Counted from the first letter of the stretch, positions 11,007 to 21,971 are shown. The stretch is DNA of 64,000 bases from Axinella damicornis (GCA_963931865.1 OZ007518.1:3558055-3622054), one strand, 5' to 3'. The notes: generated by a model not told the origin, from the letters alone. A program made the numbers and translations.

Positions 11007-12341
11007 AGTGCATAGCTGCAGCACCAGACCCAGCAAGCTAGGGGTTCATGATTGGTATGCAAGTCAAGCAGCCCAACCTAGACTAAAACAACCCAGGATT
11101 TCTACAGTTATATCCCTTTCCCGCAAACTAGACCACTCACAGAAACACATTTAGTGTGATCGCATGTCAGCATACCTGGTATGAAGGTGCCAGTCTCCAC
11201 GACATCAGTTGGCTCATCATTCTCTATCAATCCCCCAACCACAACGAGCTTGTTCGTCACAAATGCTGCTATGCATATGGAACGAGCAGTCGGCATCTGG
11301 CCAGCGATTTTCCAGGAATCTTCTAGTGGACGGTAACAGTAGATGTCGGCCAAAGGACGGTAGCTGGAGGTTCGACCACCGACAGCAAACAATTCGTCAT
11401 TGATTGCTACACAAGTGGAGCGTAAAACTGGCACATCAGCTGCTTTCCGCCACACTGGATTTCGCTTGTTGTTTGAGCTCCTCCCCTGAATCAGAGGACT
11501 CGACAAGTGACTGGGCAGAGCATGTGAACACTGTGCCCGTTGAGCCATTTTTATTCCTCCCTCCTAGAAAGTAGAGCTGGTCTCCACAACAGGCAGCCGT
11601 TAATGAGGAAGCAGCTTCTGGTAGGCTGGCGACTTCAGACCATGTTTTGGTTTCGATGTTCATCAATTCTACGGAGTTGTATATGACACCATCAGAGACT
11701 CCACCTGCAACTATCACATACTGTTGTACACAAATCACAGCTGGGTCTTTTCTTGCCACAGACATGGGAGGGAAGTGGTCCCAATCCCAACATCCATACT
11801 GCTCGTTTAAGACACAAAGTGAATAGGACCTTGATGATGGCAGGCGGCTGTCATCACTGCTGCCGTCTGAGAGTGATCGTACAAGCCCATAGACTTCATC
11901 ACCTTCACCTCCAACAACTGTCACAAGCCCATCAACAACTGCAAGCCCAAAATCATGGACCATACACTCAGGCAGGGTGGACCATTCATGGTCACTCGTG
12001 TTGTAGTTGAATACGTAGTGGGGCATTCTCGTTTTGCCACAATACGGCGCAGGGCACTCGTATCTGTAACTTGACACGCTAAAGTACACTTCGGTCCCAC
12101 GCGTTACGACTGTACCCCTAGTAATCACAGCTCGAGGTTCATGACTCCAACCCGCATCAATTCCAGACCCTGGGAAGGATAAACTGCGATCAGGCTTTCT
12201 GGAGTGACTCCAACCGGGCTGTGGAGCGTACGAACTCAAGCCTACATAACTCGGTATCTGTACTCCACTCTTGTTGATGTCCCAAATAATGTTACGGTGC
12301 TGGTCAGAGCCCTTCCGTGGAGAGATCGCTTCAGCCATGGT

Positions 12342-12801
12342 TAGCCTCGTTCCAGGCCTCCACGCCCAGCTTTTGCTAAGGGGAAGCCGGAGCTAGCTGG
12401 AGGTTCGCTTCCGCTACCGTAGGCGCTCTAATTATGCGTCGCTCAAAAAATAATTATTTTTGAAATGCAACGCGAAATTCGGTCAGCCAAACGGCGACGA
12501 ACTTCGACGCCTCGCTATATAGTGTAAACAAGGCTATTGCATAGCGGTTGTGTTTGTTCCCGGTTGTCGGACTGTGAGTGTCGCTGCCTTTTCTCCCATA
12601 TGGGGCGTCCGTATCCTCACTGATGTCCCGGCATAATATTATAGGCAACTGTGTCTTTATAGCTACATCAACGTTCACAGGCAGTGATGTGATGAGCCTT
12701 CTTCGCCGTTCAACGGTACTGTGTGCGCTTCGAGCTAGCTGCCATGCTGCCGTTATAATCGCGTTACGCAAATTAGCGTGGGGAACGTGTAAGTCACCGT
12801 G
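12342..12801. other. Intergenic DNA with MITE remnant upstream of Kelch-Death copy A
   Basis: A TAGCCTCGTTCCAGG end lies three bases upstream of the ATG of the Kelch-Death gene (12342 onward); its other end is not clear. The rest has no recognised gene. A 204-codon minus-strand ORF (12454-13068) crosses the left end of the next transposon and has no protein-like features. Confidence 0.5.
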
Positions 12802-13631
12802 CAGACCTGCCAACTCCAATAGGCTCACGGTTTGCCCGTGAGACCCCCGGTTTGGCGCACATTCCCCCGGTCCCCCGGTTTTGCTTCGAATTCTCACGGC
12901 TAGCGGCTTACCTGCGGATAAAAATTTGGAAGTAAGAAGCAACCGGCAATCCAGCACGTCTCGACTAGCTATAGACTCGGACCTAGCTAGCAGCCTAGCT
13001 AGCTCAGGCATGATGCAACGTACACAGTACATGTAGCCTGGTCTCGTCCCCAGACTGACTTTGCTCAAGTTGGTCTGGGGACGAAACTAGGGCGGTCTCG
13101 TACCCAGATTGATGGGGGTTGAACGCGGGTATATACAGTGGCTGCTACGATGGCGAAGCGTTCGACTCAGTCCGATGAAGCATTACCAACAGAAGGAGGC
13201 AGTCAGCCGGAATCTTCTAAAAGACGAAAGCTGGCGTACTGTGGAGCAGCCATGTATCCCAGTAAGTTCAAGAGCGAGTGAACTGATAGTTATCCGATCA
13301 AAACCTGTGCGGAATGATCAGCACTCTTTCTTTTGTGTTCCCTGCAAAGAAACATCTGCAAAGAAACATCTAAAAAGGCAACAACAATGTACGATAGGGA
13401 ACATAGCTAAGACCTAACATAGTCGCATTTTGAGTCTCTGTAATGGATGTTGCAAATGCACAATACAATTATGTTGTTCTGTTAACATAATGAGAAGGTC
13501 CCTGCGATACGGTACGTTCACCTACTATGGTTGGACGCGATCTCCAGGTTTTGGACACTAATCTCCAGGTTTTTGCTACTGGTAATTTTTAAATTCCCCA
13601 GATTTTTACCTGGCCAAGGTTGACAGGTCTG
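12802..13631 (+). mobile_element. 830-bp deleted DNA transposon with transposase N-terminal remnant
   Basis: Terminal inverted repeats are CAGACCTGCCAAC and GTTGACAGGTCTG. Similar 9-base words (GTCACCGTG left, GTCACCTGT right) flank it and look like a worn target duplication. On the plus strand from 13151 a reading frame begins MAKRSTQSDEALP and reaches KFKSE; after a frame change it continues as NDQHSFFCVPCKE, a Cys-pair pattern like the zinc-binding N-terminus of some hAT-type transposases. The catalytic part is missing, so the element is non-autonomous. A small palindrome (about 13036-13090) is nested inside. Confidence 0.65.
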
Positions 13632-13865
13632 GTCACCTGTCACACGTGTAACACGTGGGGAACATTTAAGTCAGACTTAAACAGCCCGTGTCTGATATGC
13701 ACTATTCTCTTATAGTGGGGAACGTTTAAGTCACTTGCAATTAATCCACTAAAATTAAGGGGTCAACCCATTGAACCACATAAGAATCCAACCATGATGC
13801 AGTTCTGGTCGATTGAGAAGACCTCAACAACTCACCTCCAGAGTCTCCCGTACTAGAGAATCAGC
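13632..13865. other. 3' flank of the caspase-like gene
   Basis: Short non-coding stretch with two partial repeats of GTGGGGAACRTTTAAGTC (near 13657 and 13716). No gene or clear polyadenylation signal was identified. Confidence 0.4.
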
Positions 13866-16800
13866 TCAAACTGTGCAGTCCTTCAAGAGCTCAGGAGGCA
13901 GAGTCATTTGCCGGCGCAGCGTTTTTCGGACAAATCTCTTCTTCATGGAAGGTACAATGCTGACAGAATTCGTTTGCCATGCACTCGTAGTGTCAACTTC
14001 AGGTGACGGAGTAGCAAACCTTACTGTCTTATGTGATGTCCCAAATAATTTGGGCCTTTCTAAAGCAGTGATCTCTTTGGGTTTTGGCTCACTGCTGCGG
14101 ACTATGGCTGAGGTAGACATCGACAGCGTAGTACTTTCTTCTACGATAGGCTCCAGCATACTCTCGTATTTAGCTGTCTCTGCATTCGCCTGACTGCCGA
14201 CTTCTTCACTATCAGTTTTGATCCGTGGCAGTACTAGGTTCGGACAGGTATAGTCCGGTTCCAAATATGGATGATTTTAGACCATCTATAATCATCCAAA
14301 AATGGATGATTATTGCAAACCATGCAAAATTCATCCAAATTTGGATGATTTTAGCTTCTTGTTCTCTATAGGGAACCAATATGTTCAAGAATCATCCAAT
14401 TTCGGATGATTCATGCCATCCATTATTGGATGATTTATTACACTGTTATCAAACATCCATTTTTGGATGATTCATGCCATCCATTATTGGATGATTTATT
14501 ACACTGTTATCAAACATCCATTTTTGGATGATTCATGCCATCCATTATTGGATGATTTATTACACTGTTATCAAACATCCATTTTTGGATGATTCGTGCC
14601 ATCCATTATTGGATGATTTATTACACTGTAATCAAACATCCATTTTTGGATGATTCATGCCATCCATTATTGGATGATTTATTACACTGTTATCAAACAT
14701 CCATTTTTGGATGATTCATGCCATCCATTATTGGATGATTTATTACACTGTTATCAAACATCCATTTTTGGATGATTCATGCCATCCATTATTGGATGAT
14801 TTATTACACTGTTATCAAACATCCATTTTTGGATGATTCGTGCCATCCATTATTGGATGATTTATTACACTGTAATCAAACATCCATTTTTGGATGATTC
14901 ATGCCATCCATTATTGGATGATTTATTACACTGCATCCAATAATAATGGATGCCTTTGCAGATTTGTCGTACCGCCAACCATCATCACTTACGACAATGG
15001 GTGCAAGCTGCATCAGTATGCTTTAAACCGTGAACCCAGACATTTCAGATACACGACATTTCTAGTAGACAGGTTTCACTGGCGAGGACACACAGGATGC
15101 TCAGTGGCTACTCACTGGATCGCTACACCTCCCTAGACATCGTCACCATCAACACTCAGGAGAATGAACAGGCTAATGCAGGGGTCCAGAAGATCAAAGG
15201 ACAGATCGCTTACATGAAGCCAGAGAATTTTATGTTTCATGTAAAGTTATTAGCCGCTATGCACAACCGAGATAAGCAGCACAAACGTGATGTAGGTGCC
15301 ATTGAATTGTAACTGCTAATATATTGTAACCGCTGTAGTCTATTTGTTTCTTGTCGTGTGAAGGTATTTCTTGTTTGAACAATCAACATGATCAAATGTT
15401 TGCTTGAATTAATTCGAATGTATAAAAACTGCATGTGATGCTTACAGTGTAATAAATCATCCAAATAATGAATCATCCAAAAATGGATGCTTCCTTACAG
15501 TGTAATAAATCATCCAATAATGGATGGCATGAATCATCCAAAAATGGATGTTTGATTACAGTGTAATAAATCATCCAATAATGGATGGCATGAATCATCC
15601 AAAAATGGATGCTTCCTTACAGTGTAATAAATCATCCAATAATGGATGGCATGAATCATCCAAAAATGGATGCTTCCTTACAGTATAATAAATCATCCAA
15701 TAATGGATGGCATGAATCATCCAAAAATGGATGCTTCCTTACAGTATAATAAATCATCCAATAATGGATGGCATGAATCATCCAAAAATGGATGCTTCCT
15801 TACAGTATAATAAATCATCCAATAATGGATGGCAGGAATCATCCAAAAATGGATGTTTGATTACAGTGTAATAAATCATCCAATAATGGATGGCATGAAT
15901 CATCCAAAAATGGATGTTTGATTACAGTGTAATAAATCATCCAATAATGGATGGCATGAATCATCCGAAATTGGATGCTTCCTTACAGTGTAATAAATCA
16001 TCCAATAATGGATGGCATGAATCATCCAAAAATGGATGCTTCCTTACAGTATAATAAATCATCCAATAATGGATGGCAGGAATCATCCAAAAATGGATGT
16101 TTGATTACAGTGTAATAAATCATCCAATAATGGATGGCATGAATCATCCAAAAATGGATGTTTGATTACAGTGTAATAAATCATCCAATAATGGATGGCA
16201 TGAATCATCCGAAATTGGATGCATATTGGTTCCCTATAGAGAACAAGAAGCTAAAATCATCCAAATTTGGATGATTTTTGCATGGTCTGCAATAATCATC
16301 CAATTTTGGATGATTATAGATGGTCTAAAATCATCCATTTTTGGAATCGGAACATACCTCGTTCGGATCAACAACTTCCGGCGAAGGGTGCTCCTGTTCT
16401 GTATCCTCGGCCTTCTCCTTTGCCTTTACATCCACCTTGATTTCTCGGTAGAGCTGCCGTACCTTGACATCATTGAGCTCGTGTACCTTCAACACAGCCC
16501 GATAGAACCCCAGCGCTTCCTCTAGCTCCTTCAAGGTGACTGGACAGCTACGAAAGCTGTCAAGAGCCGTCGCAGCATACAGAAATCCCACCAAGAATGT
16601 GTTGGGGTCAACAGCAGATTTCTGATTCTTTGCTGCTATCTGAATCGACGCAATGCTCCACATCATGAGACACACTGCTGCAGAGAGAACTTCATTATTC
16701 AGCAGATCCCTTTCGGCGAGCTTGCTAAGTGGGCTAAGGGACCCTGTGGTGAACAGCAACCAACTTCTACAGATCTCACTCAACTCAGCCCCTTTTCCCT

Positions 16801-17941
16801 TACTCCACCACTGCCGGCGCACCTTGTAATACTTCAATGCAAAGCTAAACTTGCTGAACCTATATGCAGGTTGATGGGGTGAGAGTTCAGCAGATGATTT
16901 TGCCAAGCTCTGCTCTATCAATGCCTCAACACTCTCTTCCAGATCCTTGCCAGTGGTGACGTCAACGAACTGAAGCTCAGGCCTGAACTTGTCAAGCATC
17001 AGACCACGATGTGGACCTTGGTAGCTGATCATAAGTGACGAAACAGCAACACAGAGCTCCCTACACTCCTCAAATATTTTCGAAATGGGGAGAGTACTGC
17101 AGACAAACCGAAACTTTCTGATGGCGTAAGCTAGGAAGTAGGTAAAGAGAGAGTTGCCTAGAGGTTGAATGACAAGAGATGCTTCCAACGCAGTGGAAGC
17201 ACTAAGAACGTAAAGCCCAGATCGCAGGTTCGGTACACCTGCTGTGACATCAGTCCCTAATTCCCCAGCATAGCAGCAATCGAGAATGAAGACAACCTGA
17301 CGAGCCTTGCACTTGGAGTCAATCAGCCACTGGTTGAGAACTGAGCCCGTGATGAATTTGGCTGTGGTCATATCGAAGTCAGCAGGTACAAGTCCAAACT
17401 GCCCATCAGCTTGTCTCTTCACACTGAGACCGTGACCAGAGAACTGGAAGATGAAGAGACCACGCTCTCCGACAGCTCCTGCTACTTCCTGAAAACTCTT
17501 CTTCATGCCTTCAAAGCAGCACTCGTCCTCATGTTGGGTGGCAGTGAAGAGGCGGATATGACTTTTGGGAAGCACATTTTTATCAATGAAGGCCCTGACC
17601 ACCTGTAGAGCAAGTTAACATAGCATGAAGCAATGCGTTGAAATCAGATGCAGCATTAAATTTCTGCTGCAATATTTTTTCTATGTTCTTTACAACTGTA
17701 CCTGAAGGCAAGACGAGATGGTTTCACCGCCTAGACTTTCAAGTTTGGCTTTCACGCGGCGACTCGTCTGCTTGCTGATGGCGTAAGAAACCATGTAGGT
17801 ATGGTCAGGGTCGTAATCCAGAATCTCGGCGTTGTCGTTGGTGACCAACATGAAGCTAATATTGCCATCGAGATCTTTGCTACGCGATTCAAGCCTACGT
17901 AGCGGCGGAGGACGGCCCTGTGCTCTTCTTGCGCTCGCCAT
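13866..17941 (-). CDS. Caspase-like (peptidase C14) protease gene, interrupted by a transposon
   Basis: Exon 1 is 17941-17702 (80 codons from MASARRAQG) with donor CAG|GTACAG. A 99-bp intron (17701-17603) ends in CTACAG; exon 2 opens in phase 0 at 17602. The catalytic His lies in FSGHG (about residue 137) and the catalytic Cys is probably the second in LDCCYAG (about residue 190), a metacaspase/paracaspase-like motif rather than the QACxG of classical caspases. A long alpha-rich region follows (EELEEALGFYRAVLK). At 16361 the frame meets a transposon (14245-16360). Beyond it the same frame continues at 14237 (LVLPRIKTDSEE) to TGA at 13866-13868. Joined without the element it gives 80+414+123 = 617 aa. 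As it stands, translation into the element stops after ten codons, unless the element is spliced out. Role inferred: cytosolic Cys protease in cell death or immunity. Confidence 0.85.
14393..14935. repeat. 61-bp tandem array, left arm of the KDZ-like element
   Basis: About nine units of 61 bp, each with two head-to-head palindromes (CATCCATTTTTGGATG and CATCCATTATTGGATG) separated by ATTCATGC and a TTATTACACTG linker. Units differ at only one or two positions, so the array is young or being homogenised. It looks CRISPR-like in period but has no spacers. Confidence 0.9.
14961..15312 (+). pseudogene. KDZ-type transposase C-terminal fragment (frameshifted)
   Basis: Two overlapping plus-strand frames give one continuous similarity. 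The first reads TIITYDNGCKLHQYALNREP and FLVDRFHWRGHTGC. The second, after a 1-bp loss near 15100, reads SGYSLDRY, NEQANAGVQKIKGQ and MKPENFMFHVKLL, ending at TAA 15310. The combination DNGC-LH-YCLNREP, FxVDRFHW and QIAYMKPENFMFH is, from family knowledge, typical of Kyakuja-Dileera-Zisupton transposases. The N-terminal and most catalytic parts are absent. A CTTTGCAG just before the fragment could be the acceptor of an old transposase intron. Confidence 0.75.
15437..16222. repeat. 61-bp tandem array, right arm of the KDZ-like element
   Basis: About twelve to thirteen units in inverse orientation to the left arm. Two unit variants alternate (CTTCCTTACAG and TTTGATTACAG linkers), and a block of several units is itself repeated (about 15810-16010 resembles 16050-16220). 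Confidence 0.88.
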
Positions 17942-18194
17942 TCCTGCGATTTCCAAGACCGTGCAGACACGCCCAGAACAGGCGATTTTGATCGTCGATG
18001 TCACGTGCAACGTTGCGTAGGATTAATTGCAGGGAAATCATCCAGTGGACATGGAAGTCCACCAGGGCGTATTCCACTGCTCTCTTGTTCTAATTACCCC
18101 GCGCGCGCATGCGCGAAGCGGGGTTAAGCAATCGGTTTTGTCCGTCTGTCAGTCAGTCGTCTGTCAGGCGAAAAGACTTTTGCCACATAAACCC
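17942..18194. promoter_or_regulatory. 5' flank of the caspase-like gene
   Basis: The upstream side of the caspase-like start codon. It contains a short repeat shared with R spacers (about 18027-18100, similar to 2268 and 29275) and a CCCCGC/GCGGGG hairpin (about 18097-18124). No TATA box or other promoter motif is clear, so the regulatory role is only by position. Confidence 0.3.
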
Positions 18195-18489
18195 CAATGT
18201 TGTTTTAGTTAGCTAAAACTGAAATAGTTTAGTTTTTGGTTATAATTAGGTAGAAGTTGCATTGTTTAGTTTAGTTTTAGTTTTAATTACTAAATCTCAA
18301 AAGGGTTAGTAAAGGCTCTTTTAGTTTTAGTAACCACCTTTTTGGGGTGGTTTAAATATTAGTTTAGTTGTAGTTTTAATTAACAGGCTGAGACAGTCCT
18401 CATTTTAGTTTTAGTTTTAATTACTAAAGTGAAATATGCCATGCTAAAATGCATTATAGTTTTAGTTTTAGTTAACTAAAACAACATTG
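18195..18489. mobile_element. 295-bp MITE with 8-bp target duplication
   Basis: Terminal inverted repeats are CAATGTTGTTTTAGTTAG and GTTAACTAAAACAACATTG. The exact 8-bp direct repeat ATAAACCC flanks it (18187-18194, 18490-18497). The interior is made of TTTTAGTTTTAGTTTTAAT runs. A second copy without its left end is at about 47044-47308. An 8-bp duplication suggests an hAT-type origin. Confidence 0.88.
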
Positions 18490-18497
18490 ATAAACCC

Positions 18498-20114
18498 TCA
18501 TAAACCATCGAAAGGGAGTCAAACAATAGCAAATAGCAAAAAACTGCTCTATGTGTACCTGACTGAAGTCAAGGCGCTTCGTTTAGGCTGTTTTTCCAGC
18601 TATTTCCTATCATTCGTAACATTTGGCCCCACCTCTTCAACTTCACAATATGCACGTTGTTGTATATACGGTAAGCGGTCACTCCCACACCTCGGATATG
18701 GCCATACACGAACACAGTATACGCGATAGCGATCTGCAGAGATGTCACGTCGATTGTAGCTGCACTGTATCCTAGAGACGTTCCGCGCGGGGTATGTGTT
18801 CTATGAACACCTCTAGTTTTCTTGCAGTGATACTGAAAGGACACCTCCAAGAATAAACTTACCGGCGTGGCGCTAACATATGATCGAATGTCCCTCCAAT
18901 GGTAATCGGTACCAATTACCTGGCTGTAATGGTGGTATCATGCTCACATAAAGTGCAAGATTATTGATACACATGCACATTAATATTACTGTGTACATTT
19001 GGTGTCGAATGACTTAGGCATTCAAACATCTACTCACTCCGCCTCTGTAGCTGCTACTCCGCGCATGGATTCATCATCCAGTCTGGCAGGAAGTTGAGTC
19101 AAATATTTGCTTTGGATTGGAATCTGTGCCTCATGCACATAGCAGCTGTAGCTATATCATTTCCTCTGCCACTTCATGGTATATAGTAGAGGGAGAATCG
19201 TGTGGGAAATACCTACAACAGCAGTATCAATATCAGTATAGAGAATGAAACTTTTTTTTTTAATGAAACTGACCAACAAGGGAAGGAGCTCAGTCGGTCC
19301 CATAGCCCAAGGCTAATCTAGGGGACTTCGAAAAAAAAAGAACAAAGAAAAAAGGGGGAAAAAGGCACAAACAAAAAAAGGGAAAAAAAGGCACAAACAA
19401 AAAAGAAAACACAAAACCACAAAAAAGAAAACACAAAACCACAAAAAAGAAAACAAAAAAACATTTCCTGTACTGGAGTGGTTGAGCCAATACAATTATG
19501 AGTGACAATACTGGTATTGCCAGCAATGCTAGGATCAAACAATTCACGTAAGTCGAAGTGCACGGAACTTGTCATGAAGTTCTGTGCATGCGATTACTGG
19601 AATGTCGACAGATGGTAAATGTGCTGCAAGATAGCTACCACAGCACAAGCAGCGTTGCGCAATGTGCATGCTGGTTAATTAAATTAGACTTGCTGCTAAG
19701 TCTTAATTAACAAGCTGTTCTTTTGTTCTTTTGACTGCTGGAATTATATTCATCCACCAAATCTTGCAGCATCAACTGCTTAGCTATCAGAGTACGTTTT
19801 CATGGCTAGCTATAGTGTTCATGTTCAAACTGTTCTCAGTCAAATGATTCACTTTCGAAATCAAAATAGCTAGCTACTGCACAATAACAGTGTGTAGCTA
19901 TGTACATTATACCTTAGAGGTATATATATACCTGCATAAAATCATACTATACAATAAGTTTGTGCAATGAATGTTGACTACAAAATTATAGTAAATCAGC
20001 TTATGTGAATAGCATTGCCAAGTGTAATATGAGGATAGCCGGTAAAATTTCCATGCTTATCGGGAATGAAGTTCATTAATAAACCACATACATAGAAAAA
20101 GAGTAGCCATAGAT
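18498..20114. other. Spacer 3' of R3, with A-rich insertion
   Basis: From about 19020 this follows the R-spacer sequence seen at 2480-3705. At 19249-19461 an insertion splits the spacer: it starts with a T-run, repeats the flanking AATGAAAC, and ends in a long A/G-rich, CACAAA-rich stretch. The same site is uninterrupted at about 3012. That pattern suggests a retroposed fragment. The short minus-strand Phe-rich ORFs here are translations of the A-rich tract. No gene is recognised. Confidence 0.6.
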
Positions 20115-21971
20115 TCAGTTGATTGATCCATAAGTGTACACAGGAGTTAGCCTTCTTGTTCCTTCATTGACTGACACTTTGTCTTCTGTGGGCTCAGCCA
20201 CTGAGTGCTCTTTTGCAGCTGGTAGAATTGGTTTGTACACCTCTGGGTTAATCATCCGGTCTGGCAGGGAGTCGTTGTTAAACTCAGCCTCCCTATCTGG
20301 GAATGTGCGCCTGATTGCTTTGAAACGGTGCTTCAAATCTGTGTATTTCCTTTTCAGACAGTGAGTGATGCCAATTACAGTGGCCAGTTTGTAGCAGAGG
20401 AAGAAGATCAGTGCCATGTGGGGAACTCCTAACAGCAGTGTCAATACCGGTATACAGCATGTGAAATTTACTGTTGCCGGGCGGTACAGGGTAGTAGGGA
20501 ATATGAGTGACAGCATCGCAAGCAATACTAGGGCCAAGATGTCAACAGTATTCCTATAGTTCAATCTGTATGGCCTCACAATTGCATAGTAACAACAAGC
20601 ACTTACGAAAAATGCACTCCGTACATCAGATGTAGACCAAGATGACCAATTGTGAGGTGAAAACGAGGCTAGAATCAGAATTCTGAGGATGAGGAAGGTT
20701 GATGAAACCATCCTACAGTCACGAGTACCATTGGTTCCATCCTTGTACTGTCCCTGAAATGATTCAGCAAACATGTGCAGGACATGCCACCTCTGAAATC
20801 CACAACACGAGGCACACATTCTGAACAGTCTTGTAGGATACACAATGAGAAGAACTGTTGGAAAGAGGATAAAGATTACCAACACGCAAATAGCTACAGA
20901 TACAAAGATGGAATACTCCTGCGTACTGCATTCCACAGTTGCATCGTAATACAAGAAGCACTCAGAACTATGAGGAATGGAACGAACATCAAAGGTGGGT
21001 AGCAGTGTGAAAGATACAAATAAGATTTTGGAAAATGAGAGGAGCAGAAACGTTGTGAAAGTGTTGATTATTGATGCTTTGGGGTCCCATTTCCTCCTGA
21101 AGTGAACAAAATGTCTGTGGAATGGCTTCCACAGCCAAACAACTGGTCTAAAGTTATTGTCATGGAGTTTTATGCACCCGTAAGTGACTAGAATGAGGAA
21201 GGTGGGATAGAATGCCACAACATACTCCAGTGCAAGTGCATGAACTGTCCTGATGTTGCTTACACAGAAAGGCGGGATAACAAAACGAAAGAAATCTAAG
21301 CTCCATATGCTACACAAAACTAGCAATATTTGCAGCACCAAATATGGAAATCCATTTACTTCATTTTCAATGTATATGTGCAGCGGTACGTTCATGCGTA
21401 TTGTGTACACCATAATCTGACTCATGAACACAAGAGCACTCAGTGGAGAGGAGGTGGCTCTTATGTGGAAAATGACGACCAGAAAGTACAACACAGTCAC
21501 AGGGAAAAGTTCAAGGAAGTAGTACAAGAGCCATCCATAACCACTTCCCCAGCACTTTCTACAGTCCAGAGTGTATGAGTACAGAGCAATGCCATGACCA
21601 TCTTTGCACCTACTACAGAATGCACCCTCTCGATTCAGTGACCCACACATGAACTCATTAAGTAAGGAGACATTATCTGGCAACTGATAGAAGAGGATCC
21701 GGTCACGCGGTATAATATCGAGATGCATTATGTACGGGCAGGGTCCATATCTTATCGATTCAGTTGTGCTGTTGTAGGTCATACAGAAGCCAATTTGCAA
21801 TAGAGTGAGATCTGCAAAACAGCTGACTTCTCCACTTCCAAGGAAGCAAAAGCACCCAGTGCTTGAGCTGTTGTCAGGGATGGACCAGGGAGGGCAGACA
21901 TCGCGATGAGCAGCACTCTGCACTATGACAAGGAAGACTGGGAACAGCAAGCACAACCGCATTGGTGTCAT
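20115..21971 (-). CDS. R3: intact multi-pass membrane protein (618 aa)
   Basis: Single exon, start 21971 (MTPMRLCLLFPVFLVIVQSA) to TYGSIN*. A signal peptide is followed by a Cys-rich ectodomain of about 120 residues with NSS, NST and NVS glycosylation sites. It ends in FCSRCKDGHG and LDCRKCW, two CxxC pairs just before the first membrane span (about 147-168). About 8-10 hydrophobic spans follow to about residue 530, then a charged tail of about 85 residues (KRKYTDLKHRFKAI). I know similar uncharacterised proteins as large families in sponges and cnidarians; no enzyme motif is visible. It may be a receptor or channel-like protein at the cell surface. Its signal peptide and 5' leader differ from those of the other R genes, which points to a replaced promoter region. 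Confidence 0.85.
   Translation of the reverse strand: MTPMRLCLLFPVFLVIVQSAAHRDVCPPWSIPDNSSSTGCFCFLGSGEVSCFADLTLLQIGFCMTYNSTTESIRYGPCPYIMHLDIIPRDRILFYQLPDNVSLLNEFMCGSLNREGAFCSRCKDGHGIALYSYTLDCRKCWGSGYGWLLYYFLELFPVTVLYFLVVIFHIRATSSPLSALVFMSQIMVYTIRMNVPLHIYIENEVNGFPYLVLQILLVLCSIWSLDFFRFVIPPFCVSNIRTVHALALEYVVAFYPTFLILVTYGCIKLHDNNFRPVVWLWKPFHRHFVHFRRKWDPKASIINTFTTFLLLSFSKILFVSFTLLPTFDVRSIPHSSECFLYYDATVECSTQEYSIFVSVAICVLVIFILFPTVLLIVYPTRLFRMCASCCGFQRWHVLHMFAESFQGQYKDGTNGTRDCRMVSSTFLILRILILASFSPHNWSSWSTSDVRSAFFVSACCYYAIVRPYRLNYRNTVDILALVLLAMLSLIFPTTLYRPATVNFTCCIPVLTLLLGVPHMALIFFLCYKLATVIGITHCLKRKYTDLKHRFKAIRRTFPDREAEFNNDSLPDRMINPEVYKPILPAAKEHSVAEPTEDKVSVNEGTRRLTPVYTYGSIN

Larger units (their letters stand above)
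7802..12338 (-). pseudogene. Kelch-Death gene, copy A (frameshift in kelch exon)
   Basis: Exon 1 runs 12338-11176 from MAEAISPRKG and encodes about five kelch blades with Gly-Gly pairs. It ends at a donor CCAG|GTATGC. Exon 2 is 8204-7939, after an acceptor CCTGCAG; exon 3 is 7861-7802, after CTCCTCCAG, and ends at TGA. Exon 1 ends in phase 1 and exon 2 opens with AC, making an Asp codon. Exon 2 is a Death domain (WKTLGLQLDVPGDKL, DFWLKRGENLSWEML, AVVDMGHLDI). Compared with copy B, 5 bp are missing near 11461-11469, which breaks the frame between the third and fourth kelch repeats; both sides are otherwise open. A recent lesion or assembly error are both possible. Intron 1 (8205-11175) is full of transposons. 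A MITE remnant starts 3 bp upstream of the ATG. Confidence 0.82.
14245..16360 (+). mobile_element. 2.1-kb KDZ-like DNA transposon inserted in a coding exon
   Basis: A 7-bp direct repeat GTTCGGA lies on both sides (14238-14244, 16361-16367). Inverted ends read CAGGTATAGTCCGGTTCC and, from the right, GAGGTATGTTCCGATTCC. Both arms are then filled with 61-bp tandem units, each holding several small ATCCAAAAATGGAT-type palindromes: nine units on the left, about twelve on the right. Only about 500 bp in the centre is unique, carrying the end of a transposase. A 7-9 bp duplication fits the KDZ group and also hAT. The element is probably non-autonomous. It lies in the exon of the caspase-like gene and supplies a donor-like GAG|GTATGT at the junction. 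Confidence 0.85.

Noticed and set aside
12454..13068. 204-codon minus-strand ORF
   Set aside because: It crosses the left terminus of a DNA transposon and a nested palindrome, has no domain-like pattern, and ends within MITE sequence.
14390..16220. Regular 61-bp repeats resembling a CRISPR array
   Set aside because: The units are contiguous with no unique spacers, each is itself palindromic, the array is present in two inverted halves, and the setting is eukaryotic. They are transposon arms.
19290..19575. Phe-rich hydrophobic ORFs that look like membrane segments
   Set aside because: They are the complement of an A-rich inserted tract, open in all three minus frames, which marks low complexity rather than coding.
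20134..20364. Plus-strand ORFs opposite the R genes (also at 3725, 26228, 30736, 34672, 20775, 26836, 31359)
   Set aside because: They are antisense readings of the conserved R coding sequence and recur only because that sequence recurs.
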